A stretch of 64,000 nt of DNA from an uncultured Parabacteroides sp. (GTDB lineage: Bacteria; Bacteroidota; Bacteroidia; Bacteroidales; Tannerellaceae), in the NCBI GenBank assembly GCA_949295065.1, contig CASFJQ010000009.1, forward strand, positions 1 to 64,000, read 5' to 3'. Positions 1-10,037 of the stretch are shown one piece after another. Each line of letters starts with the position of its first letter. Within the stretch, counting starts at the first letter, position 1. Both the position numbers and the translations under genes were made by a program. The notes under the pieces were generated by a model, which saw only the letters and a list, made by a program, of their open reading frames with translations, did not search any database and was not told the origin of the DNA.

Positions 1-138
1 ATTATAAGAAATTATGCGAAAGATACAGACGGATTGTTTACCCGAATTGTCGGGAAGATTAGCGCACTTACAATCCTGCAATATATTAACTATAAAAATT
101 AGAAACCCATTGGTAGAGTTAAATATGCGCTAATTTAA
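1..138 (+). mobile_element. 3' end of an IS982-like transposase, interrupted by a stop codon
   Basis: The first 33 codons read in frame 1 give a peptide beginning IIRNYAKDTDGLFTRIVGKI and ending in LQYINYKN, which I recognise as the C-terminus of Bacteroidetes IS982-family (DDE_Tnp_1_3) transposases. A TAG at 100-102 interrupts the frame. Twelve codons after it the same frame continues as KPIGRVKYALI and stops at 136-138, which is the normal end of these proteins, so the copy carries a late nonsense codon. The rest of the element lies left of the window. I could not define the terminal inverted repeat. The family call is from memory of homologous tails; a different IS family with a similar tail is possible. 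Confidence 0.6.
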
Positions 139-262
139 TTCCGCCAACGAGTTAAGATAATATATTACAGAAACAGAAAGTATACTGATTTTTAGCTGTG
201 TTAATAAAAATATCCTATTCTTTTCCCTTTTCTATATATTAAGACAATTAATGTCCTTATAA

Positions 263-2728
263 TTATAATATCTTTCTTGTAAAAGAATAAGAACATCCAG
301 ACTTTGTATCCAAATCATATTCATAAACTCGTAATAATAAAGGATATTGAGGTTGTATTTGGTCTGAAACCAACGGTTCCTTTATATTAGCAATTTTATA
401 AAACGGATTTGGATTCTCTCCTTTAGCCTCAACTAGTCCTTCTCCTTCCAGTGGAACATACGAACGTATACGCAAAAAGCCTCCCAAACGTGAATGTATC
501 TGTACCGAAGATAATTGACCTCCGTTCCAATCAATATCCACAACAAAACCACCACGACCAACCAAACCTTTTACATATCCCTGTTGCCAAGTATCTGGCA
601 AAGCAGGTAATAAATGTAAAGCACCATCATGACTTTGTAATAACATTTCAGCGACTCCTGAAGTATAACCAAAATTACCATCTATTTGGAAAGGAGGATG
701 TGCATCCAACATATTCGGATAAATACGTCCTTGGGGATATTCATTTTTCCATTCATCACCAGGCAGTAGTTCCAATAAATGTTTAATCATTTCAAAAGCA
801 TGATTTCCATCCAACAAACGTGCCCACAGATTTATTTTCCATCCCATCGACCAACCAGTAGCTTCATCACCACGTTGTATCAATGTATTCTTAGCTGCCT
901 GAAACAATAAAGGGTTAGAATAAGGAGAAATCTGATTACTTGGATAAAGGCCGTAAACATGTGAAATGTGACGATGCTTGTCTTCTGGATTATCTACATC
1001 CTCAAGCCATTCTTGTAGTTGGTTGTATTTACCAATTTGCATCGGTGGTAAATGGTTCAACATTTGTTTTAAAGAATCCTGATAAGACAAGGAACCATTC
1101 AATGCTTTTGTAGCGTCTAAAGCTTGGCTTAAAACATCAAACACAATCTGGTTATCCATCGTACATCCAGCTGTAATAGTAGAAGCTTGTTCCGTATCCT
1201 CACCTCCCGGTCCATGTTCCGGAGACATAGAAGGAGCACACACCATCCATTTATAATGTGGATGTTGAATCAAAAACGACAAATAAAAATCTGCTGCACC
1301 TTTCAAAATAGGATAAATATCTTTCAAGAAATTTATATCTCCAGTATATAAATAATGTTGCCACAAATGAGTGGAAAGCCAAGCTCCTCCATTAGGCCAT
1401 GTCCCATAAAACGCACGATCAACAGCTCCTGTTATTCTCCATAAATCAGTATTATGATGGGCTACCCAGCCATTAGCTCCATACATAATCCGAGCTGTTT
1501 CCCGTCCAGTTATAGACAAATCACGAATCATATCAAATAAAGGTTCATGTGTTTCTGTCAGATTTGTTACTTCTGCGGGCCAATAATTCATTTCAGTATT
1601 GATATTTATCGTATATTTTGAATCCCATGGAGGTAAAATCATATTATTCCAAATACCCTGTAAATTTGCAGGTTGTCCTCCTGGTTGAGACGAAGATATA
1701 AGTAAATAACGACCATACTGGAACATTAAGGCTACCAAAGGTAAATCATTTCCTTTATTGAAATTTGCAATTCGATTTGTTGTTTCCTCTTTTTCCGAAT
1801 CACTTTTACCCAAATTAAGAGAAACACGGTTAAATTGAGCCTGGTACATGGATAAGTGCCCTTGTAATGCATCTTCATATGTCTTCTTCATAGCCACTTC
1901 CAACTGCCTTGAAGCTCTTTTACTCTCATTAGCGTTTACAGTATGATAATCAACAAAATTTGTTGCTGCTGTTACATAAAGTGTCACTGTATCTGCATCT
2001 TGAATATGAATATATTGATCGTCTATCCACATCTTTCCACCTTTTACAAGTGCTTGAGTTTGTGTTTCAGCCTCAACATCACCTTTGATGCCTTCATGGT
2101 CTGTTCCTCGGCTACGCATAATAAGCTTCTTTCCTTGATGTCGTACCTGATGTCCTAATGGGGATTCATATCCAACTTTCAGATTCAACATACCGGGCTT
2201 ATCTGATGTATAACGTAATATAATCACCGGATCGGCCAATGAAGCAAAAACCTCACGACTAAACTTTGTCTGATCTACTTTATAACTTGCAGTAATAATT
2301 GCCTTTTCCAAATCCAACTCCCGATAATAATCTGAAGCTTTTGCAGTATTTTGATTGTGAATCACCAAACTACCCAAAGTCAAATAAGGCATACCGTGTG
2401 AGTTAGTATAAAAAGTCTTATCTATCAAATCCTGAGCCTCAAGATTCTTTCCTGAAAATATCAACTGACGAACCTCCTCCAAATTCTTATAGGCTTCCGG
2501 ATTATCATTACGATACGGACCTCCGGCCCAGAAAGTTTCTTCATTCAATTGAAGTTCTTCTTTCTCGACTCCTCCATATACCATTGCCCCTAATTTAGAA
2601 TTACCTATAGGTAAAGCTTCTGTCCATCTTTCAGCAGGTGCTTTATACCATAACTTCAACTGGCTTTGAGAAGAAAAAGGAAGGAAAGACAAACTAATCC
2701 ATAATATATATGATTTTAAGGTTTTCAT
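263..2728 (-). CDS. GH95 family alpha-L-fucosidase (secreted)
   Basis: This predicted exo-glycosidase of 821 residues starts with a signal peptide (about residues 1-22). It has the GH95 N-terminal beta-sandwich signature near residues 25-75 ([15 protein letters not shown], then [11 protein letters not shown]). The (alpha/alpha)6 barrel carries the family's catalytic sites: the N-x-N pair in [10 protein letters not shown] (about residue 373), the glutamate in SMSPEHGP (about 501) and the aspartate in [14 protein letters not shown] (about 685). Length is typical. GH95 enzymes remove alpha-1,2-fucose, and some remove L-galactose, from host or plant glycans in the periplasm. It lies next to the IS remnant and 175 bp downstream of the GH30-like gene. 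No SusC/SusD pair is near, so its substrate supply must be encoded elsewhere. Confidence 0.92.
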   Translation of the reverse strand: MKTLKSYILWISLSFLPFSSQSQLKLWYKAPAERWTEALPIGNSKLGAMVYGGVEKEELQLNEETFWAGGPYRNDNPEAYKNLEEVRQLIFSGKNLEAQDLIDKTFYTNSHGMPYLTLGSLVIHNQNTAKASDYYRELDLEKAIITASYKVDQTKFSREVFASLADPVIILRYTSDKPGMLNLKVGYESPLGHQVRHQGKKLIMRSRGTDHEGIKGDVEAETQTQALVKGGKMWIDDQYIHIQDADTVTLYVTAATNFVDYHTVNANESKRASRQLEVAMKKTYEDALQGHLSMYQAQFNRVSLNLGKSDSEKEETTNRIANFNKGNDLPLVALMFQYGRYLLISSSQPGGQPANLQGIWNNMILPPWDSKYTININTEMNYWPAEVTNLTETHEPLFDMIRDLSITGRETARIMYGANGWVAHHNTDLWRITGAVDRAFYGTWPNGGAWLSTHLWQHYLYTGDINFLKDIYPILKGAADFYLSFLIQHPHYKWMVCAPSMSPEHGPGGEDTEQASTITAGCTMDNQIVFDVLSQALDATKALNGSLSYQDSLKQMLNHLPPMQIGKYNQLQEWLEDVDNPEDKHRHISHVYGLYPSNQISPYSNPLLFQAAKNTLIQRGDEATGWSMGWKINLWARLLDGNHAFEMIKHLLELLPGDEWKNEYPQGRIYPNMLDAHPPFQIDGNFGYTSGVAEMLLQSHDGALHLLPALPDTWQQGYVKGLVGRGGFVVDIDWNGGQLSSVQIHSRLGGFLRIRSYVPLEGEGLVEAKGENPNPFYKIANIKEPLVSDQIQPQYPLLLRVYEYDLDTKSGCSYSFTRKIL

Positions 2729-2902
2729 ATTTTTTACTTATTTAGATTAGAGTTTATACGGAATAAAATATAGGATGCTTATTACTAAGCACCCTAAAAT
2801 CTTACTCAATATATTATCTATTTATTAATCGTTACAAATATAATATCACACGAAGTTATAAGTAACTAGATATACCAATGTTAATAATATCAACCTGGAA
2901 TA

Positions 2903-4774
2903 TCACCGACTTCCCACCATCACCGTCACAAAACTCAACCCCGGCATCTCAACAACAACCTTTCCGGATTCAACTTTAATTGATTTCACTTCCTCCATTG
3001 AGCGTTCTGAATTGGTTACATAAGCACGGAAAGAAGTAATATTTTCCGGTAAGCCGGTAACAATGGCTTCACAAGCGGCGCCATTATTTACTAAGTGAAC
3101 TGCATATTCTCCTTTGGAAATATTACCGAATGCTGTAGCATTCACTTCTTTCTTGTCGCAATTCAAAGGAATAGCGAATGAGTTTTCTGGAGTTGATGCC
3201 AGCTGTTTGATGTTCCAGAAACGTTGGGTCGGACGCAGAGGTCCTTCACTGCCGAAAATTCCGTCGCCCCAAAGAAGTGAATAGTCTGAAGTGAGCTGCC
3301 ATTGCAGGATAGACAATGGTTGGCAGATGGCGCAAAGACGAACATAAAGGTTGATTTCGTAGAAGGCAAATGTTGATTCGCCAAAGATTTCCGGATAACG
3401 CCATGCTGCTGCATCCGTACTTCCCTCGCCTACAATCAAAGGTTTGTTTATTTTCTTCGAAATATCCGCCCATCTCTTCAACGTAGCATCATCACATCCT
3501 CGCCATGAATGGAAAGAGACTGCTCCGATATATTGCCAAACTGATTTATCATTCAATGCGGCATCAAGGAAACTCAAAGTTGTTGCATCTGAATTATCGC
3601 CGAGAAGAAGTGTCGTTGGCAATCCGCGTTCAGCCATATAAGCTCCGAAACCTTTGATAAAGCAGGCATGCCCTTCGGCTGTGAACAACACATCAATACC
3701 CAAATCAGATTCGTTGAACGAGAACATCACAGTTTCAACTCCATATTCCTGCTTCAAATAAACAAGATAATCAGCGAGCGACTTATATATCTGCTTTTCT
3801 TTCTGAGGATTCAGACGATAGGCCTGGATACCGCCCTTGCGTTTGTAATCCTCCGGCTTGCCATCTATTGCCCAAACAGGCGGGAACCAGCAACTTACGA
3901 TTACCGGCATACCTTTTGCCTGTAAACGCTGTGCCATTTCCATCGAACGGCGCACGTGCTCGTCAAGATTACCTTTTCTTGCTTCGGCAATAGGGTCTGT
4001 TGTTTCATCCGGCTGCCATTTCTGCCATGGCATTTCCACACGGCCATAGGCAACTCTCATATTCTGCAAGCAATAGTCGATGACTTTCGGGTCATTCTTA
4101 GGATTCTGCAAGCGGAAATTTCCGCCCATACCCATAAACAGTCTGCCCGGATTATGCAAATCCAATGAAACATTTGCTGCTGTATTGTTTATTTCACCAT
4201 CAGCAGAAATCTTGAATTTCAAAGTTTTTTCCGAACCACGGCGAACTCGGTCCATCACAGGAATATAAACTACCTTGTTTCCATTTTCATCACGGACAAA
4301 GGCATTTTTCTTCTGCTTCAAGCTGAGTTTCAATGTTCGTCCTTTGCCGTTAATCTGGATTTCCCGTCCGTTGTCCACTATCACACTGCCATAACGGGGA
4401 GATGGTAATTCCATACAGAAATAAACTGAAGCTCCCGGCAGAACTGTGTCACTTTTTGCAGTGAGAACCACCTCGGCAACACCCTTCTCAGTGTCACTGA
4501 CCTGCTGATGAAGCGTCACTCCACGTATAGGAGTCGTAACTTCCTGCATATTTCCATCACGGTGATACTTTGGAAAAGATTGTCTTTCTTTTCCACTGAT
4601 TTCCATTTCTCCTCCAGGTTTACCTACACGCAGAGAAGACTCAAATTCCATAAGCTCGCCATCCACACGGATACCACTCATATTTCCCCAAGCCATAACT
4701 TCTGTCTGTGCAGACAAAGAAGTGGCAGAAAACAAGGCGAGCATAGCCAACACACACTTAAATTGTTTTCTCAT
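2903..4774 (-). CDS. Secreted GH30-like clan GH-A glycoside hydrolase
   Basis: A 623-residue exported protein with a signal peptide (cleavage near SLSAQ, residue 22). A (beta/alpha)8 region follows an N-terminal beta-sandwich. It shows GGNFRLQNP near residue 215, the clan GH-A acid/base motif FNESD (about 354) and the nucleophile motif VGEGST (about 450), followed by a C-terminal beta-sandwich. These fit GH30-type enzymes (glucosylceramidase, xylanase or fucosidase-like activities); I cannot assign the substrate. It is followed by the GH95 gene on the same strand. Tandem hairpin array D1 lies directly upstream. A weak -7-like element (TAGTTTAG, minus strand) is at 4814-4821. Confidence 0.8.
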   Translation of the reverse strand: MRKQFKCVLAMLALFSATSLSAQTEVMAWGNMSGIRVDGELMEFESSLRVGKPGGEMEISGKERQSFPKYHRDGNMQEVTTPIRGVTLHQQVSDTEKGVAEVVLTAKSDTVLPGASVYFCMELPSPRYGSVIVDNGREIQINGKGRTLKLSLKQKKNAFVRDENGNKVVYIPVMDRVRRGSEKTLKFKISADGEINNTAANVSLDLHNPGRLFMGMGGNFRLQNPKNDPKVIDYCLQNMRVAYGRVEMPWQKWQPDETTDPIAEARKGNLDEHVRRSMEMAQRLQAKGMPVIVSCWFPPVWAIDGKPEDYKRKGGIQAYRLNPQKEKQIYKSLADYLVYLKQEYGVETVMFSFNESDLGIDVLFTAEGHACFIKGFGAYMAERGLPTTLLLGDNSDATTLSFLDAALNDKSVWQYIGAVSFHSWRGCDDATLKRWADISKKINKPLIVGEGSTDAAAWRYPEIFGESTFAFYEINLYVRLCAICQPLSILQWQLTSDYSLLWGDGIFGSEGPLRPTQRFWNIKQLASTPENSFAIPLNCDKKEVNATAFGNISKGEYAVHLVNNGAACEAIVTGLPENITSFRAYVTNSERSMEEVKSIKVESGKVVVEMPGLSFVTVMVGSR

Positions 4775-4824
4775 AATTTTAAAGTTTACATTATATAAAT
4801 AAGGATACGACTGCTAAACTACAA

Positions 4825-4945
4825 TTTTTCATTGTAATGAAACTTTTTTTCCACATATTATGAAAAACTTTTTCCATATATTATGAAAATTCTTTTTCAT
4901 CAGCATGAAAATTTATTTCCATATATTATGAAAAAAGTTTTCCAA
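4825..4945. repeat. Family D tandem hairpin array, copy D1
   Basis: About five consecutive imperfect palindromes of roughly 22-25 bp, each of form TTTTTCAT-n4-ATGAAAAA or TTTCC-n-ATGAAAA, ending in GAAAAAAGTTTTCCAAC. The array lies just upstream of the GH30-like gene, beyond its weak -7 element. Confidence 0.8.
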
Positions 4946-4990
4946 CCTCAAAAAAAATCCTGAAAATACAAATAGCAATGAATCAGAATA

Positions 4991-5431
4991 TTACCCTAAA
5001 TCGTAATATTCGACATATTCGTCAAATTTAAATTCGGTCTTTATTCCGGATTTTTTCAGCAAAGAAATTATTGAATTCTGTTCGTTAGGACTGATAAGTC
5101 TTTCCTTTTTAAGACAGCGATAATATGTAGACAGTCCAAGATAGTGTTTCATTATGCGCTTTACAGCCAAAGTCTCGGCATAAGGCATAGAGTTAAGCAT
5201 CATATTAAAACCTTTGGCAAACATTTCCGGTTTGTCAAGTACAAACATTTCACAGTTTTCCCCAGTTAAAGGAATAATAGACACAGGATTAACACTTGTC
5301 ACCACTTTTCTGGAAGCTGGCACATTCGAAGCCACACTATATCTAAGGCATTCAGCTTTACGTGTGCATTTTTCATTGAAGCAATGAACAAAAGATACAG
5401 GGAATTTGTCGTAATCTAGAATTTCATTCAT
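4991..5431 (-). CDS. DUF6078 family protein, function unknown
   Basis: A 146-residue cytoplasmic protein without signal peptide or membrane segment. The N-terminus has a cysteine cluster (C17, C22 and C28 in the FVHCFNEKC...AEC context), with further cysteines near C60 and C105, suggesting metal binding. From memory this pattern matches DUF6078, a small family common in Bacteroides. It lies 47 bp downstream of the ECF sigma gene on the same strand, so the two may be co-transcribed. The 47-bp gap holds a small AAGTTTGTAAG / GAGTTTACAAA inverted motif. No function is known to me. Confidence 0.6.
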   Translation of the reverse strand: MNEILDYDKFPVSFVHCFNEKCTRKAECLRYSVASNVPASRKVVTSVNPVSIIPLTGENCEMFVLDKPEMFAKGFNMMLNSMPYAETLAVKRIMKHYLGLSTYYRCLKKERLISPNEQNSIISLLKKSGIKTEFKFDEYVEYYDLG

Positions 5432-5478
5432 AATATTATTAGTTTTTAAGTTTGTAAGTTTTTGAGTTTACAAATCAG

Positions 5479-6036
5479 CTAAATAATTTCCTTGAAAAAG
5501 AAAAGTGCCATAGGTAAATAATCCTTCAGAGAAATACGCAGTTCCTTAAGGGCTTTAGTGATGTGATATTCCACAGTTTTTGATGAGACACCCATCTTTT
5601 CGGCAATTTCCTTGACCGACATTTGCTCATAACGGCTCATACGGAAAATGCGTTGTGTCTGCTCTGGTAAAAAATTGAGAGTTTCATTAATGATATGATT
5701 TATATCATCTGTATAAATAGTCGACGGGTCACATGCCTCAAGACTCATTATACGATAGTTTATATCTCTTATCTGAACAGAAGATATATTCTCCATCACC
5801 TCAAGTTTGGTTTCCTGACGCTTCAGGTAGTTCAGCGAACGATTACGGAGAATTGTTATAAGCAAAGCCAAAGGATGCTCAACCGTTTCCGTCTTCATCG
5901 TTTCCCACAACTGTATCAAAGATTCGGATGTAATATCTTCAGCAACCTGGTCGTAGCGTACATAAGATTTTACGAACATAAATGAACGCTTATAATATAA
6001 TGTATATATATCACTAAAACTCATCATTGCCGACAT
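5479..6036 (-). CDS. ECF-type RNA polymerase sigma factor
   Basis: A 185-residue sigma-70 family regulator. Region 2 spans roughly residues 5-70 (SFMFVKSYVRYDQVAEDITS). Region 4 spans about 115-170, with the LPEQTQRIFRMSRYEQMSVK and EIAEKMGVSSKTVEYHITKA helix-turn-helix. In Bacteroidetes such factors usually sit next to a FecR-type anti-sigma factor and SusC/SusD genes. Neither is present here: the upstream neighbour is a sulfatase and the downstream one a DUF6078 gene. It may therefore be controlled without a canonical anti-sigma partner. Start at 6036 (MSAMMSF); 6027 or 6024 are possible alternatives. Confidence 0.9.
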   Translation of the reverse strand: MSAMMSFSDIYTLYYKRSFMFVKSYVRYDQVAEDITSESLIQLWETMKTETVEHPLALLITILRNRSLNYLKRQETKLEVMENISSVQIRDINYRIMSLEACDPSTIYTDDINHIINETLNFLPEQTQRIFRMSRYEQMSVKEIAEKMGVSSKTVEYHITKALKELRISLKDYLPMALFFFKEII

Positions 6037-6102
6037 ACTACTTCCCTTTTTAGCTAATGTTCCACAATGTTAGTAAAAAGAAATTGTATTTACAAATTAT
6101 AA

Positions 6103-6166
6103 CAGATACAAGTTAACGAGGAAACAAGTTGACAAGAGTTCTTTCCCTTGTCAACTTGTTTCTGAA
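6103..6166. repeat. Family A palindrome, copy A1
   Basis: AACAAGTTGACAAG and CTTGTCAACTTGTT arms around a short unique centre. It begins 3 bp past the sulfatase stop and lies upstream of the ECF sigma gene. Confidence 0.85.
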
Positions 6167-6168
6167 GC

Positions 6169-7704
6169 CTACTTACTCAAGAAGTAATCCAAATCCGGTT
6201 TCACAACATTTCCTTCGAAATCCACAGGATAAAGAGCGCCTTCTTTTTCAAGACGCGCAATCATCGTCTTCAACATTTCATTTCTCTTGGAAGGATTAGT
6301 TTCTGAAAGTTCATTCTTCTCGAACGGGTCGTCTTTAAGATTATAAAGAAGGCACTCCGGACGTTCGGGATGTTCGGGATTATAATAATAAATTATTTTC
6401 CAGTCGCCCTCACGATATGCCGTAAAATAACTTCCGCGATGGCTGTGCGGGAAATGCATAAGGAAAACATTTTCTCTCTCGGCAGAAGTGTTTCCCTGAA
6501 GGAGCGGCTTAAGATTCTGTCCGTCCACAGCATGAGATTTCGGAATTTCAGCTCCGCTCAAAGAAGCAAGCGTCGGATAAATATCCATTATTGTTCCCAT
6601 CTGAGTCTGAACTTTTCCGGAAGCTACAGGGAAAGCTTTCTGCAATTTGTTTTTTGCATTTGGTTTTGCCCACGATATGATGAAAGGCACTCGCATTCCT
6701 CCTTCAAACTCCGTACCTTTCTTTCCCCGCAAAGGAGCAGATGAAGCATATCCGCGTGCCGGTCCCAAAGGAGCGTCACCGCCATTATCGCCAAGGAATA
6801 TTATAAGAGTGTTTTCAGCAACACCTTTCTCAACTAGATAGTCCATAATTTCACCCAGAGATTTATCCATTCCTTCCACCAAAGTAGCAAAGGCTTTTGC
6901 CGCATCACTCTTCGAAGCATCACCTTCGTAGTGTGAAAGGAAACGCTTATCAGCCATAAAAGGAGTATGCAAAGCATAATGAGACATATTCAGATAGAAA
7001 GGTTTTCCTTCGGCAATAGCTTTATCCATTTCCGCCTTGGCTTCAATAGTCAATGCATCTGTAAGGAAAGTTTCCGTGCCATGATATTTCTCAAGACCAG
7101 GAACTGCCCTTGGTTTATATCCGGCAATATTTCCATAGCCTTCTTTGCCGAGATAACTTCCCGGTTCACCGATTGACGAACCTGCGATATTTACATCGAA
7201 TCCTATATTCTGAGGAAATTCACCTTCACTTCCAATGCATCCGAAATGCGCCTTTCCTACATGGATGGTTTTATAGCCTTGAGTATGCAATAAACGTGGA
7301 AGAGTGAAAACGCTCGAATCAATGCCTTTCCAGTTCCAGTCGCGCGGTCCGTATGGAGTTCTGTTGTTTGATTCGGAATTAATCCAGTTTGTAGTTCTGT
7401 GTCGGGTGGCGTTCTGTCCGGTCATCAATGAAGTGCGCGATGGCGAACTCACACTCTGGGCATAGAAAGTTGAGAAACGGATTCCCGTTTCGGCAAGTCT
7501 TTCCATATTTGGAGTTCTGTACCATCGGTTAAGAGGCTGCTCTATAGGATTGCCGTTTTCATCAACAACGAAAGGAAGTGATGTATCCATCAATCCCATA
7601 TCATCAACAAGGAAGACAATAATATTAGGTTTGTTCCCGGCATTTGCGGCAATTCCGGCAAATGATAATGCTGCAGCCGAAATGATTGTGCTTACTTTAT
7701 ACAT
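6169..7704 (-). CDS. S1-family sulfatase, Ser-type (secreted)
   Basis: Sulfate-ester hydrolase of the formylglycine type, exported by an N-terminal signal sequence. The reading frame is open to an ATG at 7737, but I choose 7704. It gives a clean signal peptide (MYKVSTIISAAALSFAG), and a TACCTTTG -7 element at 7740-7747 would put transcription start at or inside the longer form. With this start (511 aa) metal ligands D34 and D35 lie in VFLVDDMG. The signature S86-S-P-S-R...TG is the Ser version, which needs an anaerobic radical-SAM maturase (anSME) rather than FGE. GDNGGD and a C-terminal subdomain are present. The substrate is not predictable. It may act on sulfated glycans together with the nearby glycosidases. 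Confidence 0.9.
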   Translation of the reverse strand: MYKVSTIISAAALSFAGIAANAGNKPNIIVFLVDDMGLMDTSLPFVVDENGNPIEQPLNRWYRTPNMERLAETGIRFSTFYAQSVSSPSRTSLMTGQNATRHRTTNWINSESNNRTPYGPRDWNWKGIDSSVFTLPRLLHTQGYKTIHVGKAHFGCIGSEGEFPQNIGFDVNIAGSSIGEPGSYLGKEGYGNIAGYKPRAVPGLEKYHGTETFLTDALTIEAKAEMDKAIAEGKPFYLNMSHYALHTPFMADKRFLSHYEGDASKSDAAKAFATLVEGMDKSLGEIMDYLVEKGVAENTLIIFLGDNGGDAPLGPARGYASSAPLRGKKGTEFEGGMRVPFIISWAKPNAKNKLQKAFPVASGKVQTQMGTIMDIYPTLASLSGAEIPKSHAVDGQNLKPLLQGNTSAERENVFLMHFPHSHRGSYFTAYREGDWKIIYYYNPEHPERPECLLYNLKDDPFEKNELSETNPSKRNEMLKTMIARLEKEGALYPVDFEGNVVKPDLDYFLSK

Positions 7705-7739
7705 AAGAGATATTTTGTTTGATTGATCTGAAGACATTC

Positions 7740-7747
7740 CAAAGGTA
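7740..7747 (-). promoter_or_regulatory. -7 promoter element of the sulfatase gene
   Basis: CAAAGGTA on the plus strand reads TACCTTTG (TAnnTTTG) on the minus strand, 36 bp upstream of the chosen start. It argues against the ATG at 7737. Confidence 0.5.
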
Positions 7748-7831
7748 ACACAGAGTGAATGTCATCAAAATTCCTGGAGTTAACAAATTGACATAACAAA
7801 GCAAAAATATGAAAATTGAAGATTTAATCAC

Positions 7832-7839
7832 TAATTTTG
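7832..7839 (+). promoter_or_regulatory. -7 promoter element of the EamA gene
   Basis: TAATTTTG matches the Bacteroides TAnnTTTG element, 22 bp before the ATG. No clear -33 TTTG is seen. Confidence 0.45.
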
Positions 7840-7861
7840 CCTCGTTTTTATACAGACAGTC

Positions 7862-8755
7862 ATGAATAATATTCTGCCCACAAAAGAATCTCCCAAACTG
7901 TATCACATACTTGCGATACTGACGGTTGGAGTTTGGGGAACAACATTCATATCAACAAAAGTTCTTATCGAAAATGGCTTGCAGCCACATGAGATATTTC
8001 TTCTCCGCTTCATTATTGCTTATATTGGCATTTGGTTCATTTCTCCGGCAAAGCTGTTTGCCAAGAGTTGGCGCGACGAGTTGCTTCTGCTTCTTTCCGG
8101 CTTTACGGGCGGAAGTCTTTATTTCCTGACAGAAAACACAGCTTTGAGTTATACTCAAACTACAAATGTTGCATTTATTATATGTACGACTCCACTGCTG
8201 ACAACAATACTTTCCTTGCTTACCGACAAAAGGGAGAAAGTGAGCAAACCTATTATTATTGGTTCACTAATTGCATTAATTGGTGTCGCTTTGCTGGTAT
8301 TCAACGGCAGCTTCGTGCTGCAACTTTCTCCTGCAGGAGATTTGCTGACGCTTGCAGCAGCATTGTCGTGGTCGGTCTATAGTCTTATCATAAGGAAACT
8401 GTCGGGAAGATATAATTCAGCATTTATCACCAGAAAAGTTTTCTTTTACGGATTGCTTACTGTTTTGCCGGTATTTCTGCTGAAGCCTTTCAGTTTTGCG
8501 GCTGAAGGTTTTGCCAATCCTGCAGTTTGGATGAATCTGGCTTTTCTTGGAGTGTTGGCTTCGCTGGTTTGTTTTGTTGTGTGGAATATAGTTCTGAAAC
8601 AGCTTGGCACAATACAGTCGTCGAACTATCTTTATCTGAATCCGCTTTTCACAACCGTAGCCGCTTCAATGTTCCTGGATGAGAAACTGACGGTTTATGC
8701 TATTGGCGGAGTTGTTCTGGTTCTTCTCGGCGTATTCTTTTCCACAAAAAAGTAA
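7862..8755 (+). CDS. EamA/DMT-family inner-membrane transporter
   Basis: A 297-residue hydrophobic protein with about ten transmembrane helices in two EamA repeats. The first repeat has VGVWGTTFISTKVLI and the second TLAAALSWSVYSLIIRKL. The C-terminal VVLVLLGVFFSTKK ends in lysines on the cytoplasmic face. Members of the drug/metabolite transporter superfamily export amino acids, metabolites or drugs; the substrate cannot be read from sequence. It is divergent from the sulfatase gene and followed after 84 bp by the PHP phosphodiesterase gene. Confidence 0.9.
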   Translation: MNNILPTKESPKLYHILAILTVGVWGTTFISTKVLIENGLQPHEIFLLRFIIAYIGIWFISPAKLFAKSWRDELLLLLSGFTGGSLYFLTENTALSYTQTTNVAFIICTTPLLTTILSLLTDKREKVSKPIIIGSLIALIGVALLVFNGSFVLQLSPAGDLLTLAAALSWSVYSLIIRKLSGRYNSAFITRKVFFYGLLTVLPVFLLKPFSFAAEGFANPAVWMNLAFLGVLASLVCFVVWNIVLKQLGTIQSSNYLYLNPLFTTVAASMFLDEKLTVYAIGGVVLVLLGVFFSTKK

Positions 8756-8839
8756 TATGTCATTAAATTGTAATCAAGCCTAAACCTTTCTGAAAAGTAG
8801 ATGCTGTTACTTTGCTCTCGCAAAAGAAAACAATATCTG

Positions 8840-9916
8840 ATGAAAAAGAGTTTATTAATTCCGGCTTTGTTAGTTTCAATGTTCTGTCAGGCACAGACAA
8901 GAAACGAAATACAGATTCCAGACCTGAAAGGTTACGAAACCCTGAAATGCGATTTCCATATCCATACAGTTTTCTCGGACGGGACAGTTTGGCCAACAGT
9001 GCGAGTTGACGAAGCATACAGAGAAGGACTTGATGCTATTTCTCTGACTGAGCACATCGAATATCGTCCGCATAAGGAAGATATAAATGCAGCTCACGAC
9101 CGTTCATTTGATATTGCAAAGAAATATGCTGACGACAGAAATATCATTCTTATAAAAGGTAGCGAAATCACTCGTTCGATGCCGCCGGGACACAGCAATG
9201 CCATATTCATTTTGGATGCTGATGCCTTGGACAAGAAAGAATATAAAGATGCTTTCAACGAAGCAAAGAAGCAAAATGCTTTCATATTCTGGAATCATCC
9301 GGCTTGGGATGCACAGCAACCGGACACAACAATCTGGTGGGACGCTCACACAGAATTGTTGAACAGCGGATGCATGCATGGTATTGAAGTTGTAAACGGG
9401 AATTATTCCCCGGAAGCTCACCAATGGTGCCTGGACAAGAAACTTACAATGATGGGTAATTCTGATGTTCACCAGCCAATACAGGCAGATATTGATTTTG
9501 CCAAAGGCGAACACAGAACAATGACACTCGTCTTCGCTAAGGAAAGAAGCGAGGCGGGAATACGCGAAGCTTTGGAAAATCGCAGAACAGCCGTTTATCA
9601 TCAGAACAATCTGATAGGCAAAGAAGTGTTCCTGAAAGAGATTTTCGAAAACTCCATTAAAATTGAATCAATAAAAAGAAATGGAAACAGCGCAAGAGTT
9701 ACATTATATAATGACTCTGACCTGGAGTTCAATCTGAAAAAGACTGAACACGACAAAGATGTTATCTATTTCCGAGAATACACTATAAAACCTCACTGCA
9801 AACACACAATATCTGTTCGCTTTGAAAACAACAAAACGCAAGGCGATGTAAACTTCGAAGTGACTAATTTGTGGATTGCACCGGGAAAAGGTTTAACCTA
9901 TAGCTTTAGACTTTGA
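8840..9916 (+). CDS. Secreted PHP-domain phosphodiesterase (Sb-PDE-like)
   Basis: A 358-residue metallo-phosphoesterase. I start at 8840 (MKKSLLIPALLVSMFCQAQ), which gives a signal peptide; an upstream in-frame ATG at 8801 would add 13 charged residues that spoil it. PHP motifs are H40-I-H42...D47, then LTEHIE, GSEITRS, HSNAIF, WNHPAWD and GNSDVH, which together form the metal-binding site. The last ~90 residues are a beta-rich C-terminal domain. Homologues in Bacteroides are annotated Sb-PDE family phosphodiesterase. It is likely periplasmic, hydrolysing phosphodiesters for phosphate release. A strong terminator follows at 10038-10090. Confidence 0.85.
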   Translation: MKKSLLIPALLVSMFCQAQTRNEIQIPDLKGYETLKCDFHIHTVFSDGTVWPTVRVDEAYREGLDAISLTEHIEYRPHKEDINAAHDRSFDIAKKYADDRNIILIKGSEITRSMPPGHSNAIFILDADALDKKEYKDAFNEAKKQNAFIFWNHPAWDAQQPDTTIWWDAHTELLNSGCMHGIEVVNGNYSPEAHQWCLDKKLTMMGNSDVHQPIQADIDFAKGEHRTMTLVFAKERSEAGIREALENRRTAVYHQNNLIGKEVFLKEIFENSIKIESIKRNGNSARVTLYNDSDLEFNLKKTEHDKDVIYFREYTIKPHCKHTISVRFENNKTQGDVNFEVTNLWIAPGKGLTYSFRL

Positions 9917-10037
9917 AAAACATCACATATATTTTTCTCTTAACAAAGCGTAAATGAAAATTCTAGCTCTTACATTTACTTAAACGCACATACATTTCAT
10001 TTTCCCTGGCCTTTAAACCAACCAATGAAAAAGGCAT

